Shown here: positions 21,158-32,842 of the stretch, in pieces
Layout of the letters: the number at the start of each line of letters is the position of its first letter
Position numbering within the stretch: position 1 is the first letter of the stretch
Assembly: GCA_029953675.1 (NCBI GenBank)
Contig: JAMWBK010000001.1
Coordinates: 2,889,001-2,953,000, forward strand
DNA from: Rhodosorus marinus
Taxonomy: Eukaryota > Rhodophyta > Stylonematophyceae > Stylonematales > Stylonemataceae
Direction: 5' to 3'
Length of the DNA stretch: 64,000 nucleotides
The notes under the pieces: generated by a model
Databases searched by the model: none
What the model saw: only the letters and a program-made list of their open reading frames with translations
What the model was told of the DNA's origin: nothing
Position numbers and translations under genes: made by a program

Positions 21158-21672
21158 TGTCGGATGCTAGTGTGAAAGATGGGAGCTCCCACAGGATGAG
21201 CGTCTCGTTTCTGGTTGGTGAGACTTCCGATGAAGCGTCTTCGTCGGCACCGAGGGTCCAGGAAGAGGGGAGTGGTTCTAGTAAGGGGTCAGGAAGGGCA
21301 AAGGAGACTGCTCATCAGTGTCCCGTTTGCCAGGCCCAGTGTAAATTTAAGAGTGAGCTGTTGTACCATGATTATTTGCACGGATTGAACAAGGACATCA
21401 CAGTATGCCAGGAGTGCGAGCTGGGGTTCACCAAGATGTTCACCTATAGGAGCCACATCAAATGCGTTCACCAAAAAATAAAGCGGTACAAGTGCGCGGA
21501 ATGTGGGAAGGGTTTCTACTTCAAGAAGGACTTGCCCAAGCACGAAACTGCCGTACATGCGAAATTGAAGCCTTTCTCCTGTACGAGCTGTGGTAAATCG
21601 TTTGCTAAGAGGGAACACCTCCAGAGGCATGCAAGAACAGTCCACGGTACCGGCTCGCCAAGTACCGGTTAA
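21157..21672 (+). CDS. Four-finger C2H2 zinc-finger protein, paralogue 1
   Basis: An intronless gene of 171 aa. After a Ser/Glu-rich N-terminus come four C2H2 fingers: CPVC...HDYLH, CQEC...HIKCVH, CAEC...HETAVH and CTSC...HARTVH (first C-x2-C-x12-H-x3-H, the others x4). The linkers are compact. It is closely related to the genes at 28687 and 32843, sharing finger-2 wording (FTKMF-YR-H-KCVH), finger 3 (F-FKKDLPKH) and finger 4 (FAK-EH-QRH). All three carry a Met-x-(hydrophobic)-x-Phe-Leu motif near the N-terminus (here MSVSFLV). Probably a DNA-binding regulator; targets unknown. Two uORFs precede it. Confidence 0.88.
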   Translation: MSDASVKDGSSHRMSVSFLVGETSDEASSSAPRVQEEGSGSSKGSGRAKETAHQCPVCQAQCKFKSELLYHDYLHGLNKDITVCQECELGFTKMFTYRSHIKCVHQKIKRYKCAECGKGFYFKKDLPKHETAVHAKLKPFSCTSCGKSFAKREHLQRHARTVHGTGSPSTG

Positions 21673-24283
21673 GGATTCCTGATTAGAATGACATTCAAGG
21701 AGCTAAGATGAGGACGCACTTTTTTTTTCCCCAGAAACCGCTCGATCGACAGTGTCTTCTATTGTGCTTGCGCCTCAGCACGAGTCACGTTCTTGCAGCG
21801 GTTTCTCGCGCGGATAGTTGGGTTCTTGAGATCGCCCGTGCGGAGGCCGTTTTGTAGTGGTTGTAGGGCGTGTGCGGATGTGCCAACTGTAAATTGCTTT
21901 GATGCGGACGATTGAATATGTTCCCCCAGGCTCGACGTAGCAAGGAGTGCTGTGGTTGCTTAGGAAACCAGCACAAGCGAGGGGAGTGCCAAAGCGCCTC
22001 CTCCTCGTTAGGTTGATGTAACCTCTTCAGCGATGTGCTGCAGAACTTGGACCGGGACGAGGCGTAAGCGGAAACATGAGGATCGCCCAGTACGAATAAA
22101 TTGACTAACATTTTCATCCCAACTCACCCATGAAGTTTGCCCTCCTGACCAGGATCCACCTCTCGATCATCGACACCCGCAAGAGCTCTCTCGCCTTGAA
22201 CAATTTGATCATTTGCTGATTGCTACCTATCGCAACTCGTTCGTACGCCTGGCCAACCAAATAGGACGTCTTTTTGTTACCCGACTACGTAGAACCAACG
22301 TGACAAACCGTGACGTCTAGTATTCAATATCATTTCCCAAACCAACTCAGCCCCCAAGAACGCCAAAAATACACATTTACCGCCACACTTGTTCGTTGAG
22401 AAGTTCTAAATTGAGGACATAGCATTTGAACCAGGTTATATTTATCAATAATTTAATATCCGTTTTTAGCCTCTCAGCGTTGTCCCAAACGGTCCACTCC
22501 TTGAATCAAGTTTTCGGGGGTTTTGATTCGATCATCACTGGATGAATATGAAAGAAATCAAGACGTATATCCCAAAACAATGTTTTTACGTTATCAAAAT
22601 TCGTGAATATGTTTTTAAAATTTATCCTCCTCCAGGAAGTGAAGGGGTGGAGAATTATTGCCAGCGATGAGCGGGGCGCAGAATCGTATTCTTCGGGAGT
22701 TGACGATCGGGGAATGTGTAGTAGGGTTCACTTATGCGCACCGTGGGTCGCATCTGAACCGCAGTGGATCAGTTTCTGGAAAGGCATGATGGACTCGCTT
22801 TGTGGGTGTTGGATGGACAACCCGGCATCAATACAAACTGACCTTTTAGTGAGTGTTGGTTTGTTAGCCCGCGACAGAGAATAACAGAGGATATCAGAAA
22901 GTGGTTAGACAGACGGATCTCCGTTCAACAGAGCAGAAACATCGTTGGTCTACTTGGAACGAAGAACCTGCGAGGATCTCCTCATGCGGGAACCAAGGCG
23001 TTCCTTAGAAGCAATTTCTTGCAGAGAAGCGTCTCTCAGCTTTGTTTCTTGCTGGAGATGACCCGAAGACCATGTTCATTATTGAGCGCAGGATTCCCCA
23101 CCAAAGGAAGGAATTCAGGCTCTCCTAAACTCCTTAAAATAAGTTTTATTGAGTTTAATTGGGCCAATTATATCGTTCTTACTTTCGTTTCAACCTATTA
23201 TCATCTGTTATCCAGCATTATCTCTGAAATTACTTCGCTATTCAAATTGACTTTTTTATTTAGATTTTAAGAGGGTTTTTCAGGTAATATTGAAACAAAA
23301 AGAGTGTAGTCGAACGGAAAGCTGAATTGCGTAATAGTTAGGAGTGTTGTCTTCTGGCTCGCCTTCGATGGAAGTTTCCGAGACCTGAATTTAGAAATAA
23401 AAAAGGGTCCATCCGATAGCCTTCATAACAGTCCACTATTCCTCAATCAACGACTGTTGTTGATTGAATCTCAATCTTCTTCTTCTTCAGGACAGTGTGT
23501 CTAGTCCAATTTCAAGATCTTGTTAACCACTACTCGGCACTGAAGTCTGGGTTGCTGACGAGGGTACAGTGGGAATTTGGTGCTCACTGACCTGACTGCT
23601 CGCAGGAGAGAATGTCTCGACTTGTATTTTCGTCGTCATCAGGCTGCGTGCTATCTTCCCACGTCTGTACATCGTCGTGATGCTGCCGCCGGTTCAATGC
23701 GAGGACTGATGGAGTCTCGGTACGCTGAGGCGATGACTCATCTAACCTATCGGGACTCGGCACTGTTCCCTAGGTTTTTACGGCTGATCATCGACTACAT
23801 CTGTCTTTTAGAGAATGTTGCTTCTCGATGGCATCATCGTGTTTTTCGCAATGCCCCCGGCTCGTCACGGAGCTGTCTGCTACTCTCTGGCGTTCGAACG
23901 CTTCGTTGCTGGTGGACGAGCGTCATCAGCGCCTTTCCTTCCGCTCCTCAGTGTAGATAGTCTCTGACTAAACTGATCATCAAACAAGTGTACTTACCAT
24001 CCTTCCTCTAACAGGTCCCCAGGGACGGCTAGCCGATCCGACCCTTTTGGCGGGCACTGGCAAATACCGCAGTCGGTGTATTCGAGCCTACTAGTAAACG
24101 CTGCGAATTGATGTCCACTCGTCCGGGACATAAAGTTCGTCAACCCACCAATTATCCTTCCGAACACTTGGGTTTTCGTTTGCCAAAATTTGAGGTTTAT
24201 TTCATCCCTCTTCTAGTTGCTGACGGTACTTCTACCACTACTACTACTTCCCCACAGACTTAAAATTATTCGAGTCGTTTATT

Positions 24284-24431
24284 CAGAGACCACAATCCTG
24301 AAGGGAAGAAGATTGGACTAGACTAAGAGGGCAAGCCTCCAAGATAAAGTCCGCATGGGAACGCCACAGCGTGAAGCTCAACGAATTGAGGAAACGTGAG
24401 AGTGTCTCATCAAGATCGCGAAAACAATCGC
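24284..24431 (+). repeat. Dispersed repeat A, copy 2
   Basis: Matches 8988-9131, including CTCAACGAA-GAGGAAACGTG. The KLNE-RKRES-type peptide is readable in both. Confidence 0.55.
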
Positions 24432-24635
24432 CACTAAGCTCTCGAGGAATCCAAAGACCTCAAAAGAACCTGTGTGACAAAACCAACTGCAGGATGGTGA
24501 CGTTCGTAAGGGCCTCCTGTTACACCACTTCCTAGCGGCGGCGCATGATGCAAGCAGCCGCACCTCGCTAGCGGCCCGAAGAAGACAAAACACCGCCGAG
24601 GGCAAGCGGGCCGCTTGCCAGGGGGAACTGCCAGG

Positions 24636-24760
24636 TCTACACACATGTTGCGAGGTCCGTCCTCCAAGACAGGGTCAGCAACTCTCCGGGGACCAACGGG
24701 ACCTTGACTGAATGAAGCGTGGAAGCTTTATTCAATGAACGTGTTTACAACTTTTAAACT
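24636..24760 (+). repeat. Repeat C, copy 1
   Basis: Aligns by eye with 25403-25545: CTACA-A..G.TTGC..., GTCCGTC...CCTCC, a GGG-AC-ACGGG-CCTT core and a TGAATGAA tail. Same orientation, about 770 bp apart. Confidence 0.5.
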
Positions 24761-25010
24761 AGAGTCTTCGTCAGCATCTCCGATAGAGCTCTTCCTCACC
24801 TGCCATCCAATTGAACTAATCATATTAATATCCTACTGAAAACTAACGAAATCCTATAATCTTTTGTTCTCGCTTCCATAACAGTGTCCATGCGATGGTC
24901 CAAGTATTCTCTCCTTCAGAACGTGTGGGGCTTCAGCCCATCCTGAACCTCGTGCAATGTAAAAAACTTTCCCGTTCAATATGTATGTGACAATAAAGCC
25001 ATATGTATAT

Positions 25011-25064
25011 GACAGCCTGTCGAACTCATAAGTAATCAGAATCCAAAATAAACTGACAGCCTGT
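25011..25064. repeat. Two GACAGCCTGTC palindromes
   Basis: GACAGCCTGTC occurs at 25011-25021 and 25054-25064. The same core with GG/CC ends recurs at 50741 and four times at 55037-55113. Confidence 0.75.
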
Positions 25065-25287
25065 CATATCGAGAAGTATTCATGATTCAATATTTGGAGC
25101 GGAGATGATTGATTATTGACCTGACGTTGATTGAATCTCACAGGTTTTAACAAAAGACCTTCTAAGTGGACAATCTTTTTTTAGAAGCACTTCTGTCAGG
25201 CACATTTTGTTTTCTACATTTATTCAATATTGTATCGCACAGAAGAAAAGGGTGTTTTTACCATATATAGAAGTGGGAGCGCAACAG

Positions 25288-25321
25288 CAAAACAGTTGTT
25301 GCTGTTGTTGTTGTTGTTGTT
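25288..25321. repeat. (TTG)n microsatellite
   Basis: A GTTGTTGTT run, slightly interrupted. Confidence 0.85.
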
Positions 25322-25402
25322 GGTGATGGTGAAGTGCGAACATTGTGCACAGGAGAGACGTTCTGGTATACTGAAAAAAAAAAAGCTCAGGGAAAAAAGC
25401 CA

Positions 25403-25545
25403 AGGCTACATACGGGGTTGCACAAGTCCGTCCGCATCCTCCAGCCAAAGTCAGGAAAACTCTCTCAAGCCTTCGGGGGGACTGACGGGGCCTTTTAATG
25501 GATCGAAATGTGTAAAAACGCTATTGAATGAATGGGTTTAGATCA
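25403..25545 (+). repeat. Repeat C, copy 2
   Basis: Relative of 24636-24760 with small indels. A direct pair of this spacing could flank a small degenerate element, but no LTR features such as TG...CA ends are clear. Confidence 0.5.
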
Positions 25546-26289
25546 TTTTACGCTCTGGCGCTGTACTGCTGCCCTAGTTTTGGAGGCACGCTCTCTAACG
25601 TCCTTCCAGGGTACCTCATTCGGGGACCTTAGCCTCCGACTAAATAAAAATAAAAACAAGATGATGATGTGTGGAGTGTGTAGGATGATGAAATGTCGTC
25701 TTTTGAATACTTTTACACACGCTGACCAGGAAACGGGAGAAGAATCTACCCTCCATACCAAAGGGATTTGGAGCATGCACGCGAGATTCCGCCGGGCCCC
25801 CGTGGATGCTTCCAAGAGTCCTACCCTGCGTAATGGTGTAATCTTGGTAGAACTGATCTTGCGCTGGGCGTGCTGTTGCGGGGTTCTTGAGTGAGTTCTG
25901 CAGGGGATCCTCACTCGTGGATGGTTGTTTGGAGTTGGAGCCCATCGCGTGGGACTTGGAAGTTAGCAAAAAGTTCTTGTGTGGAGCTGAAGGCTGTCTA
26001 CCGCTACACTGACACTCGCTCGTTGGGCCCTGTCCGAACACCACCAACAGTATCACTTTGTCTTGCACCCCTCATCGCGGCACCCTTTCGGGAATCCTGG
26101 CCTCTGGGCTAAAGCGATGATGCCGATGATTGTCACTTTGCAAACCGTCCAAGGGTTGCAGTATCTGCTGTCTCATTCCAACTGGTCCATGGCCTCCCAC
26201 CCTCCCCCACCCCCCCGACAAAGTCCATGTCTGGTATAGCTTCCATGGCCCCCCATCCCGCGTTAAAGGGGCATGCTGGCGTTCAGTCG

Positions 26290-26464
26290 CCATGCCGCAC
26301 CAACGGAGCCTGCCTGACGATCCATGCAGTAGCTCGTGGTCTAGCACCAACCTGACGATCCATGAAGTTGCTCGCGGTCTAGCACCGACGGAGCTGACCA
26401 TCCATGCAGTAGCTCGCCGTTAGCGCCAACGGAGCCTGAAGATCTATGTAGTCACTCGCCGCCC
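26290..26464 (+). repeat. About 40-bp tandem repeat, four copies
   Basis: Four degenerate units of 37 to 54 bp share CCAACGGAGC, GACGATCCATGCAGT and AGCTCGCGGTCTAGCA. Indels between copies shift the frame, so it is non-coding. Confidence 0.8.
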
Positions 26465-26814
26465 AACTTGTCAAGGTGCGTAGTAAAAACAAATTAAAAC
26501 TGAATTTCGCAATAACCGTCCCCGCAAAATACTAAGAATGTCCACAAAAAGCGCCTGTGGGGATCGAGCCCTAGCTTTGCGCGGTACTGACGCCGCATCG
26601 GGCTGTGCACCACCTCTACCATACAGTGCCGTCCTCCTTCAAATCCAAACTGGAATCGACACACCGACGCACATCTGCGGGAGTGCGAAACACACCTATC
26701 GCCGGCGAGAGGTCAGTTCAACCTCGCCAGTGGAAGCAGTGCCCAGTTCGCCCAGCACGAATTCCAGACGAATAAGGTTGATGGTCCGATATTATTTCCG
26801 TCGCCTAGTTTTTG

Positions 26815-26839
26815 GATGAGACCCCTGGACAAGGGGTCT
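26815..26839 (+). repeat. Shared hairpin element, copy 1
   Basis: GATGAGACCCCTGGACA followed by AGGGGTCT; the arms AGACCCCT/AGGGGTCT pair. The reverse complement of this 25-mer recurs at 48051-48075 with one difference. Confidence 0.75.
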
Positions 26840-28686
26840 GGGTATCTTTAGAGCTTACCAGGACTATCAGCGGTGCGTTGCAGAGGTATCTGCCGAAATA
26901 AAGCCTATGGACGTGAATTATTCCGACATGTCCGCTAGTAAATCCTTCGCCGCGACTTAGACGATAGGCTAGCATCGAGCAAAACAATAAACTTTGTTTA
27001 ATAAAAACGGTGTTGACTGCCCCGCCCCCAGTCAGCGCGGGCCATTCCCAACCAGTTCTGTTTTGTTTTTTTTGCTCAGCCCCGCTCTGGGCTCATTCTT
27101 TGAACGACTGTGCGTTCCTAGAAGAGGTGAGCTGAGGTCAATACAAGGAGCACATCCAAAACACGAAATCGGGATCCTGTTCCGAGACACAAAAATTCTT
27201 GAACAAGAGAAGATTTGTATAGGATCGGACGGGACCGGACTTTGGTTATCGTCCATCATCACCCCCGTCCGCCCCCGTGCGCTCGTGCCGTAGAGGGCCT
27301 TCGAGACTTTGCCCAAGCGACACGCAAGTCTTTATTTAGCACTTCCGACTCCTACTCTTCTTTTTTTTTTCCTACGTTGTTTCTATCCGACAACAAACAA
27401 ACAAAAAAAACTAAAAAAAACTGCCCGCTCCCACCGCACAATCATCATCCGACCGAGAGCCATGAGGCTCCAGCTAGCTGGGAAGAGCTCTGTCCCAGTC
27501 CGATCAGGACTTCCGTGTTTAAATATTGTTTTCTCGCAGAAAAAGCGAAATCAAGCCAAAGCGTTTAGCAGGTATAGTTAAACCTATGCTAGGCCCATAT
27601 AAGTCAACTATCAGTCTAAAACGATATATTGACTAATATTATATCATTTAATTTTGATAAAATCTAATATCAATCGTTTTACCATCGAAATAGAAATAGC
27701 CTGACAGTGCGCAGGCTACCCAGTCCATACATTTTGAATGTACGCGGTACAATATGTTTTTAGCAAACTTTCTACAAATATTGACGAATCTGTGGCATGC
27801 CATTTTACCCCCCTACAGTTTAGACATTAGAATTATATACAAAGATACGATATATTTATACGTTACCGATGACGTAATTGTTTTTGGCGTGCACATCGCA
27901 CAAGTGGGAACCTGAAATATGGATAAATTTGATGCTGTAAACAAACCCGGGTCCGTGCGGAATTTCAGATTCGGTGGATGGCGATTGGATGAACGGACTG
28001 AAAACTGTCAAGTTTTTTCTTTTTTGTTTTTTTTGAAGGACAAGGAATGACAGTTTCTGTAAACAGAATTGGTAGCCTCGTTTATCTTTGGTAAAATAAA
28101 AAAAAACACGAAAAGTAAGTTTTCCGGGGTGTCGACGAGATTTATTTTACTTTTTGTACAGAAAAAAAATTGAATCGACCACGCAAGAAATAGAAACGAC
28201 ACGATGATTGGATAAATAGTGGGTTTTTGAGTGTTGTGATTGGATTATGTAAAAGATCATTGTATTTTATTTTTAAATAATAGATAGGTTTTTCGGGGGA
28301 CAGTTTGCTTACTATGTAAAATTGATGGTGTTCCCGAGTGATTTCATGTTTTTAGGATAAACTATTGACACTGTAGGATAGCTGACACTTTGATTTTTAA
28401 TCACTTTTGGCGGGCTGGGATTTTCTCCCTTTTATTTGATACTGTTTGTGGGACTTTCAGATATGCGGTGGATTTTGGGGAAGGAGGATGGGTAGGTTGA
28501 TGGGTTGGGGTGATCGATCTGATAGCACGAGGGGTATATAAAGGAGGTGAACGGGTTGAGGAGGCTGGATGGATATCATTGCTTTTGAGTAGGGATTTGT
28601 GGAGAAGTGTGGTTGATGAACTGCGGTTACTAATTACTGAAGATTTGGCGAGGTGGTTAAGGTTGTTGGTGTTTTTTTGAAACAAG

Positions 28687-29169
28687 ATGGCGATTAGCGA
28701 TAAGATGAGTCTGGAGTTCCTCATGTGCACGATAGCAGAGGACGAGGTCATGAGCGATATATCTGATGGGGAGACAACGAGCCAAGAGAAGGATTCAAAG
28801 TTTTTTTGCGATGTGTGCTCGAGCCCCTGTAAATTTAAGGGGGAGCTTCTTTACCATCAGAGGCAGCATGGACTCAGGAAGGATCTGATTCCCTGCCACG
28901 ATTGCAAACTTGCCTTCACGAAGATGTTTGCGTACAGAAATCACTACAAGTGCGTTCACGAGAAGGTGAAGAGGCACCAGTGCACGATGTGCGATAAGTC
29001 CTTCTTCTTCAAGAAGGATCTGCCGAAGCATGTTCTGGCGGTCCATGAAAAGTTGAAGCCATTTGAATGCCCAACATGCTCGAGGGCGTTTGCGAAGAAG
29101 GAGCACATGCAGAGGCACGTGAAGGCCCTCCACTCGCCTTCCACTCGCCTTCCACTCGCCCAGAGCTGA
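28687..29169 (+). CDS. Four-finger C2H2 zinc-finger protein, paralogue 2
   Basis: An intronless gene of 160 aa. It starts MAISDKMSLEFLM, carrying the shared Met-x-(hydrophobic)-x-Phe-Leu motif, then an acidic segment and four fingers: CDVC...HQRQH, CHDC...HYKCVH, CTMC...HVLAVH and CPTC...HVKALH. By eye it is closest to paralogue 1 (CKFK-ELLYH, FTKMF-YR-H, FFFKKDLPKH). The C-terminus is a short tandem duplication (PSTRLPLA) from a 12-bp DNA repeat at 29131-29160. Presumed transcription factor; targets not known. Confidence 0.88.
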   Translation: MAISDKMSLEFLMCTIAEDEVMSDISDGETTSQEKDSKFFCDVCSSPCKFKGELLYHQRQHGLRKDLIPCHDCKLAFTKMFAYRNHYKCVHEKVKRHQCTMCDKSFFFKKDLPKHVLAVHEKLKPFECPTCSRAFAKKEHMQRHVKALHSPSTRLPLAQS

Positions 29170-29854
29170 GGTGACCATCCAAGCCTGAGGAGCACGCCAT
29201 AACTTAATACTTTAATTTAATACATAATCCTGAACACATACAACGTCAACTAACACTGACCAAAACAAACGTCAGAAGATTAAAAACAACCAACTTGAAA
29301 TCTACTCACACCACCTCTCGCAGCCTCTAAGTCCATATCAAAATACCTTCGGGAATTCATCCTTCCACTCACACTTTCGACTGAAAAAAAGCAACCTGGA
29401 AACTCGGTTCCTACCAACCGCTCCAACGGAAAAAAAAAAGTTGCCACGTAGTCCTCCTCATGCGGTCTCCAAACGCTGGAGTCTCTGCGACTCGCGTCAA
29501 TCTCCTTACTCATAGAAAAGAGAACGCGATCGTTGCGACACAAACGAGTGGTCCCTGACGGGGCTATGTTGACGAGCAACACACTATATCCAATTCAGAA
29601 GATCTAAAAAAAGAAACAGTTGAAACGGAGCCGTTTGGCGGGAAGCTGAACTCTTGGTTTTCTTGAAGTTTTTGCTGAGTTGAAGCCAGAAAAAAATTTG
29701 GTAGTTTCGTGTCGGACAGCTGTCACGAAAGTTTCTTTGGGGCAGCTCAGTTGGCATTTCGAGTGAGTGTCTCTTCGTCTCGCGGAATCGTGACTGTAAG
29801 GGCAAGCACAGACTGTGGCGCGAAGTGACGATAAGACAAGAGGAGAATGAAAGG

Positions 29855-30620
29855 AACCCCCTAAACCGGGTAGTAAACTAGATTCTAGGGGTGAAAATTA
29901 CTCTGTGGACGCGAATCGCGTGCCATCGCCATTGACCGCTAGCTGGGCGTTACCACGCTCAGAGTTTACGGCTAATTTCCGCCCTCAACGAACCAAAATC
30001 CTCACCCTTGCGCTAAGGATGTTGAAAAATTCCGCAAAGAGTTCCGTTGCCGCCTTCCCAAGCCGTTCAATTATGCCTCCACAATACGGTGGGCAAAGAT
30101 GAAATCATTTGCGATCGCCCAAAGCATCTCGGCAATGGGCTAACTTCCTAGCGCTTCAGTTCGGGCACTCGTATATCCCGATGAAAAAGGTGCGCAAGAC
30201 AAGTCCCGTCCAGCCAGAGAGGACGGGACATTCATGTCCATGACATATTGTTTGCCGTTTGCGCTGATGTAGGACCACGATGTCCGGACGCAGACGACTT
30301 CCAGAAAAATATTGCTCAGGTTGTACGACTGTATCGCTTCGATGCCGCTTTCGCGGAGATGTGCCGCTAGCTAGTCTCGGAGAAAATTGTGTCTGATGGT
30401 CCAGTTGCCAGAAGAAGATCGGCAATGGAAGAGTTTTAAGACCCCTCAGGGTGTACGCGGAACGGCAAACTGAGCCGTCCGCAGTCGATATTAGTCCTGA
30501 CAGGGGCAATATTAGTAGTAAACGTGGGCTGCATTTGTGACCCTGGGGTGGTGAGAGCTTGGCTACCTTCACTAGGTAAATCGCGAATCCAGGAGCCGGC
30601 ACTCAATCCCGCAGATGAGC
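29855..30620 (-). pseudogene. Decayed RLE retrotransposon end, copy 2
   Basis: On the minus strand, frame fragments retain LRPDIVV, then VMDMNVPSS in another frame, then GGIIERLGKAATELFAEFFNIL, matching the RPDII, LDVAVVSP and IETFGRTGPMAQEF order of the intact copy. Frameshifts and stops separate them. The 3' end shares TAGAATCT.GT.TACTACCC with the next relic. Confidence 0.6.
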
Positions 30621-30949
30621 GTGAACTAGCTTGAACAGTTCCGAGAGGTCAGATATGGTCCACAAGTTCCTCAAACCTGCACTGGTCACTCTTCTGGGAG
30701 AAAAAACCCCGGAGGGGGAGAAAATAGTAACACGCGAAGGACTAAATCGCATGCCTCCAACATCCAAGCAGCATTCTGACGCCACAGGAGAAAACTCACG
30801 ACGGTAAACTGCGAGGAGAGCCGGTCTGCGTGCTCACGGAACACTTCGCGTGGCCACCAGGAACCAGTCGAATCCGCTAAAGTGGAAAATTTCACCGAAA
30901 ACCCAGATGCTGGTGCTAAGAAAAGGTAAGCCGCAGGGGAGGGGCTAAG

Positions 30950-31330
30950 GGGACTGGTCACCGGGGTAGTAGACCAGATTCTAAAAGAAAAAAAATAGTC
31001 AGCATCTTACCATCGCATTAACCATCAACTGCGCATTACCGTGCCACAGCTTTCGATTAAATTCGGTCCTCACCAAACCCAGCAACTCCCCTCAACGTCC
31101 AAGATATTGTGTAACTTCGGTTGGAAAATCCATTGTTTCCCTCCGGTGGGCAAATAAACAAACTATGGATGGGAGGACTGGACGGGAAGTAGAACTGCTT
31201 AGATATCAAAGCCATGGCCTGGTTTCATTCACGAGCATTGCGTTTTTCGTAACGAACTGTCCGAAAAATACGCTCGATATGAAATAGGTTCTAAGAGCAG
31301 CTCAATGTCGCGAGTTGATCGTCTGCGGTG
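30950..31330 (-). pseudogene. Decayed RLE retrotransposon end, copy 3
   Basis: On the minus strand it ends with a frame reading FNRKLWHGNAQLMVNAMV, the counterpart of NRQFWRANAEIALGALRV in the intact copy. It is followed by TTTTTTCTTTTAGAA and then a CCCCGGT box. The intact copy has TTTTTTCTTTAGAA and CCCCGGT at the same place, so the 3' end is conserved across the family. Confidence 0.6.
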
Positions 31331-32842
31331 CCCCTGACTTGAGGTCATTTGTGAAGAAAGAACCGCGAACGCTTTACTGAAGAAGTCCCTAGTGGAGCCC
31401 TTCAAAAGGGAATAAAGAGTTTATCGATGCAGTAGAAATCCTCCAATGGGTTGTGTGGCTACGTTCTACTAGAAGGACAATCTCATAGTTCCCCTTGTCG
31501 ACTGGACGAGCGAGTGAGGCAAGTCGTGCATTCCCTTTCCACAGGGACCGGTTGAGTGCTATCCGAACTGGTGCGGGGCGCCCTCGGCTTGGTCTTCCAG
31601 CGCAGTGTCATCAGCGGCCTGATTTCAGGGAACACTTGCTCGATGATCCGGTTCGCGATGCGTTTATCGACCTTGTTGAACGCGGTGGGGCGGTTGAGTT
31701 TGCACAGGACGGCATCCGGTCGCTCTGCGAGGTGAGCTTCCGCGATGTCTCCGATGTGGGCTTGCGCAAATTCTCATATTTGCATCAAGCCGATCTTTCA
31801 CTAAACGTGCGTTCCATCAAGATAATGCAACAGACACGACATTGCTCAAATCCGTGCGGACGCGCGACGAAACCCTCATCGCCGCAGAAGAAAGTTGACG
31901 TGGGAGCAGAACTCGGCACAGGACCCTTCTAGATTGGCTGGGCCTTCTTCTAGCTTCCAGTTCAAAGCTGTAGAATGGGTGTTCCAGGCACCACGCTCGC
32001 TCTAATTTCTCACAAATCAAAAACAGATCACGACCTATCGTTTGCACAGGGAAGGAAATCATCCCAATTCCGACCGCAAAAAAACGAAAAAAAACAGATC
32101 CAAACAATTCATACCCTCCCGCTCCAGCCTTTTATAAAACGAAGAGAAAAAAAGAAGAAAAGGGTCAAATCCTCAACCTTATCTCACCTGAGATTCAGTT
32201 GTGGGAATGCTCCCCGACGACAAGCAAGCAGACCCTCTCCAAGGTCTCCAACTCTTCCCCCCCCCCTTTACCCGAACCCATCCCCAACATGTATAAAATA
32301 ATCCAAAACATATAAAGTAAAGGACAGCTGTATTTCTAAAATAAAGGCAAAAGGAAAATATTCCCCCCAAAATACATCAAAAATATGAAAAAATGAAGGA
32401 CTGCTGTCTAGATTTTCTTTTTTTTCGGTTGTGGGAATGTCAGGTTCTTTGCCCTCGCATGAAAGAGGACTGGGAGTTGCGGCGATGGACTGAGTATGAA
32501 TGGAAGGTGTAGGGCAGAGGGAGCGGGGAGGGGGATGTGGTTTGAGGAGGAGGGAGAAAGGAAATGGATTTGTGAGTTTCTAAAAACGGAAATGATTGGG
32601 GGTTTCAATTTTGTTGGTGGCCGGGGCCTGAGGGGGTTTTAGTCTCTGTTGGGGGGAGGTGGGAATTTTTTTTGGTAACGGGGTTGTGTTCTTTTCTGGT
32701 TTGTTTTTTTTTGAGTTGAGAGGGCTGAGGACCTCGGTTGGAATAATATAATAGGATGCTGACATGGTTGAAGGATGGGCTTGCGGATGTGGGAGGTTGT
32801 CGTTGTTTTCGAGTGGAGGTGGTCGCTCTTGTGTAGCGGAAA

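Larger units (their letters stand above)
21673..28686. other. Large intergenic region with relics
   Basis: About 7 kb with no supportable gene. Contents: repeat A copy 2 (24284-24431), repeat C pair (24636-24760 and 25403-25545), two GACAGCCTGTC palindromes (25011 and 25054), a (TTG)n tract, a 40-bp minisatellite (26290-26464), a hairpin element shared with 48051-48075, and AT-rich DNA at 27560-28400. The frame at 23577-23960 starts at TTG and has no domain features. Confidence 0.5.
29170..32842. other. Intergenic with two decayed retroelement ends
   Basis: About 3.7 kb. Two inactivated copies of the 6923-7915 element lie in reverse orientation. The open frame at 31495-31932 starts with TTG and matches nothing I know. 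The last 500 bp before 32843 are G/T-rich, as before other genes. Confidence 0.5.

Noticed and set aside
21116-21672. Starting zinc-finger paralogue 1 at ATG 21116
   Set aside because: That frame stops at TGA 21155-21157; only the overlapping ATG at 21157 reads into the fingers.
23577-23960. 127-codon plus-strand frame
   Set aside because: Starts with TTG, no domain, no splice context.
24636-25545. LTR retrotransposon flanked by repeat C
   Set aside because: The copies are only about 130 bp, diverged, without TG...CA ends, primer-binding site or internal coding sequence.
31495-31932. 145-codon plus-strand frame
   Set aside because: Starts with TTG and has no recognisable motif; lies beside retroelement relics and may be part of one, but no homologous stretch was found.
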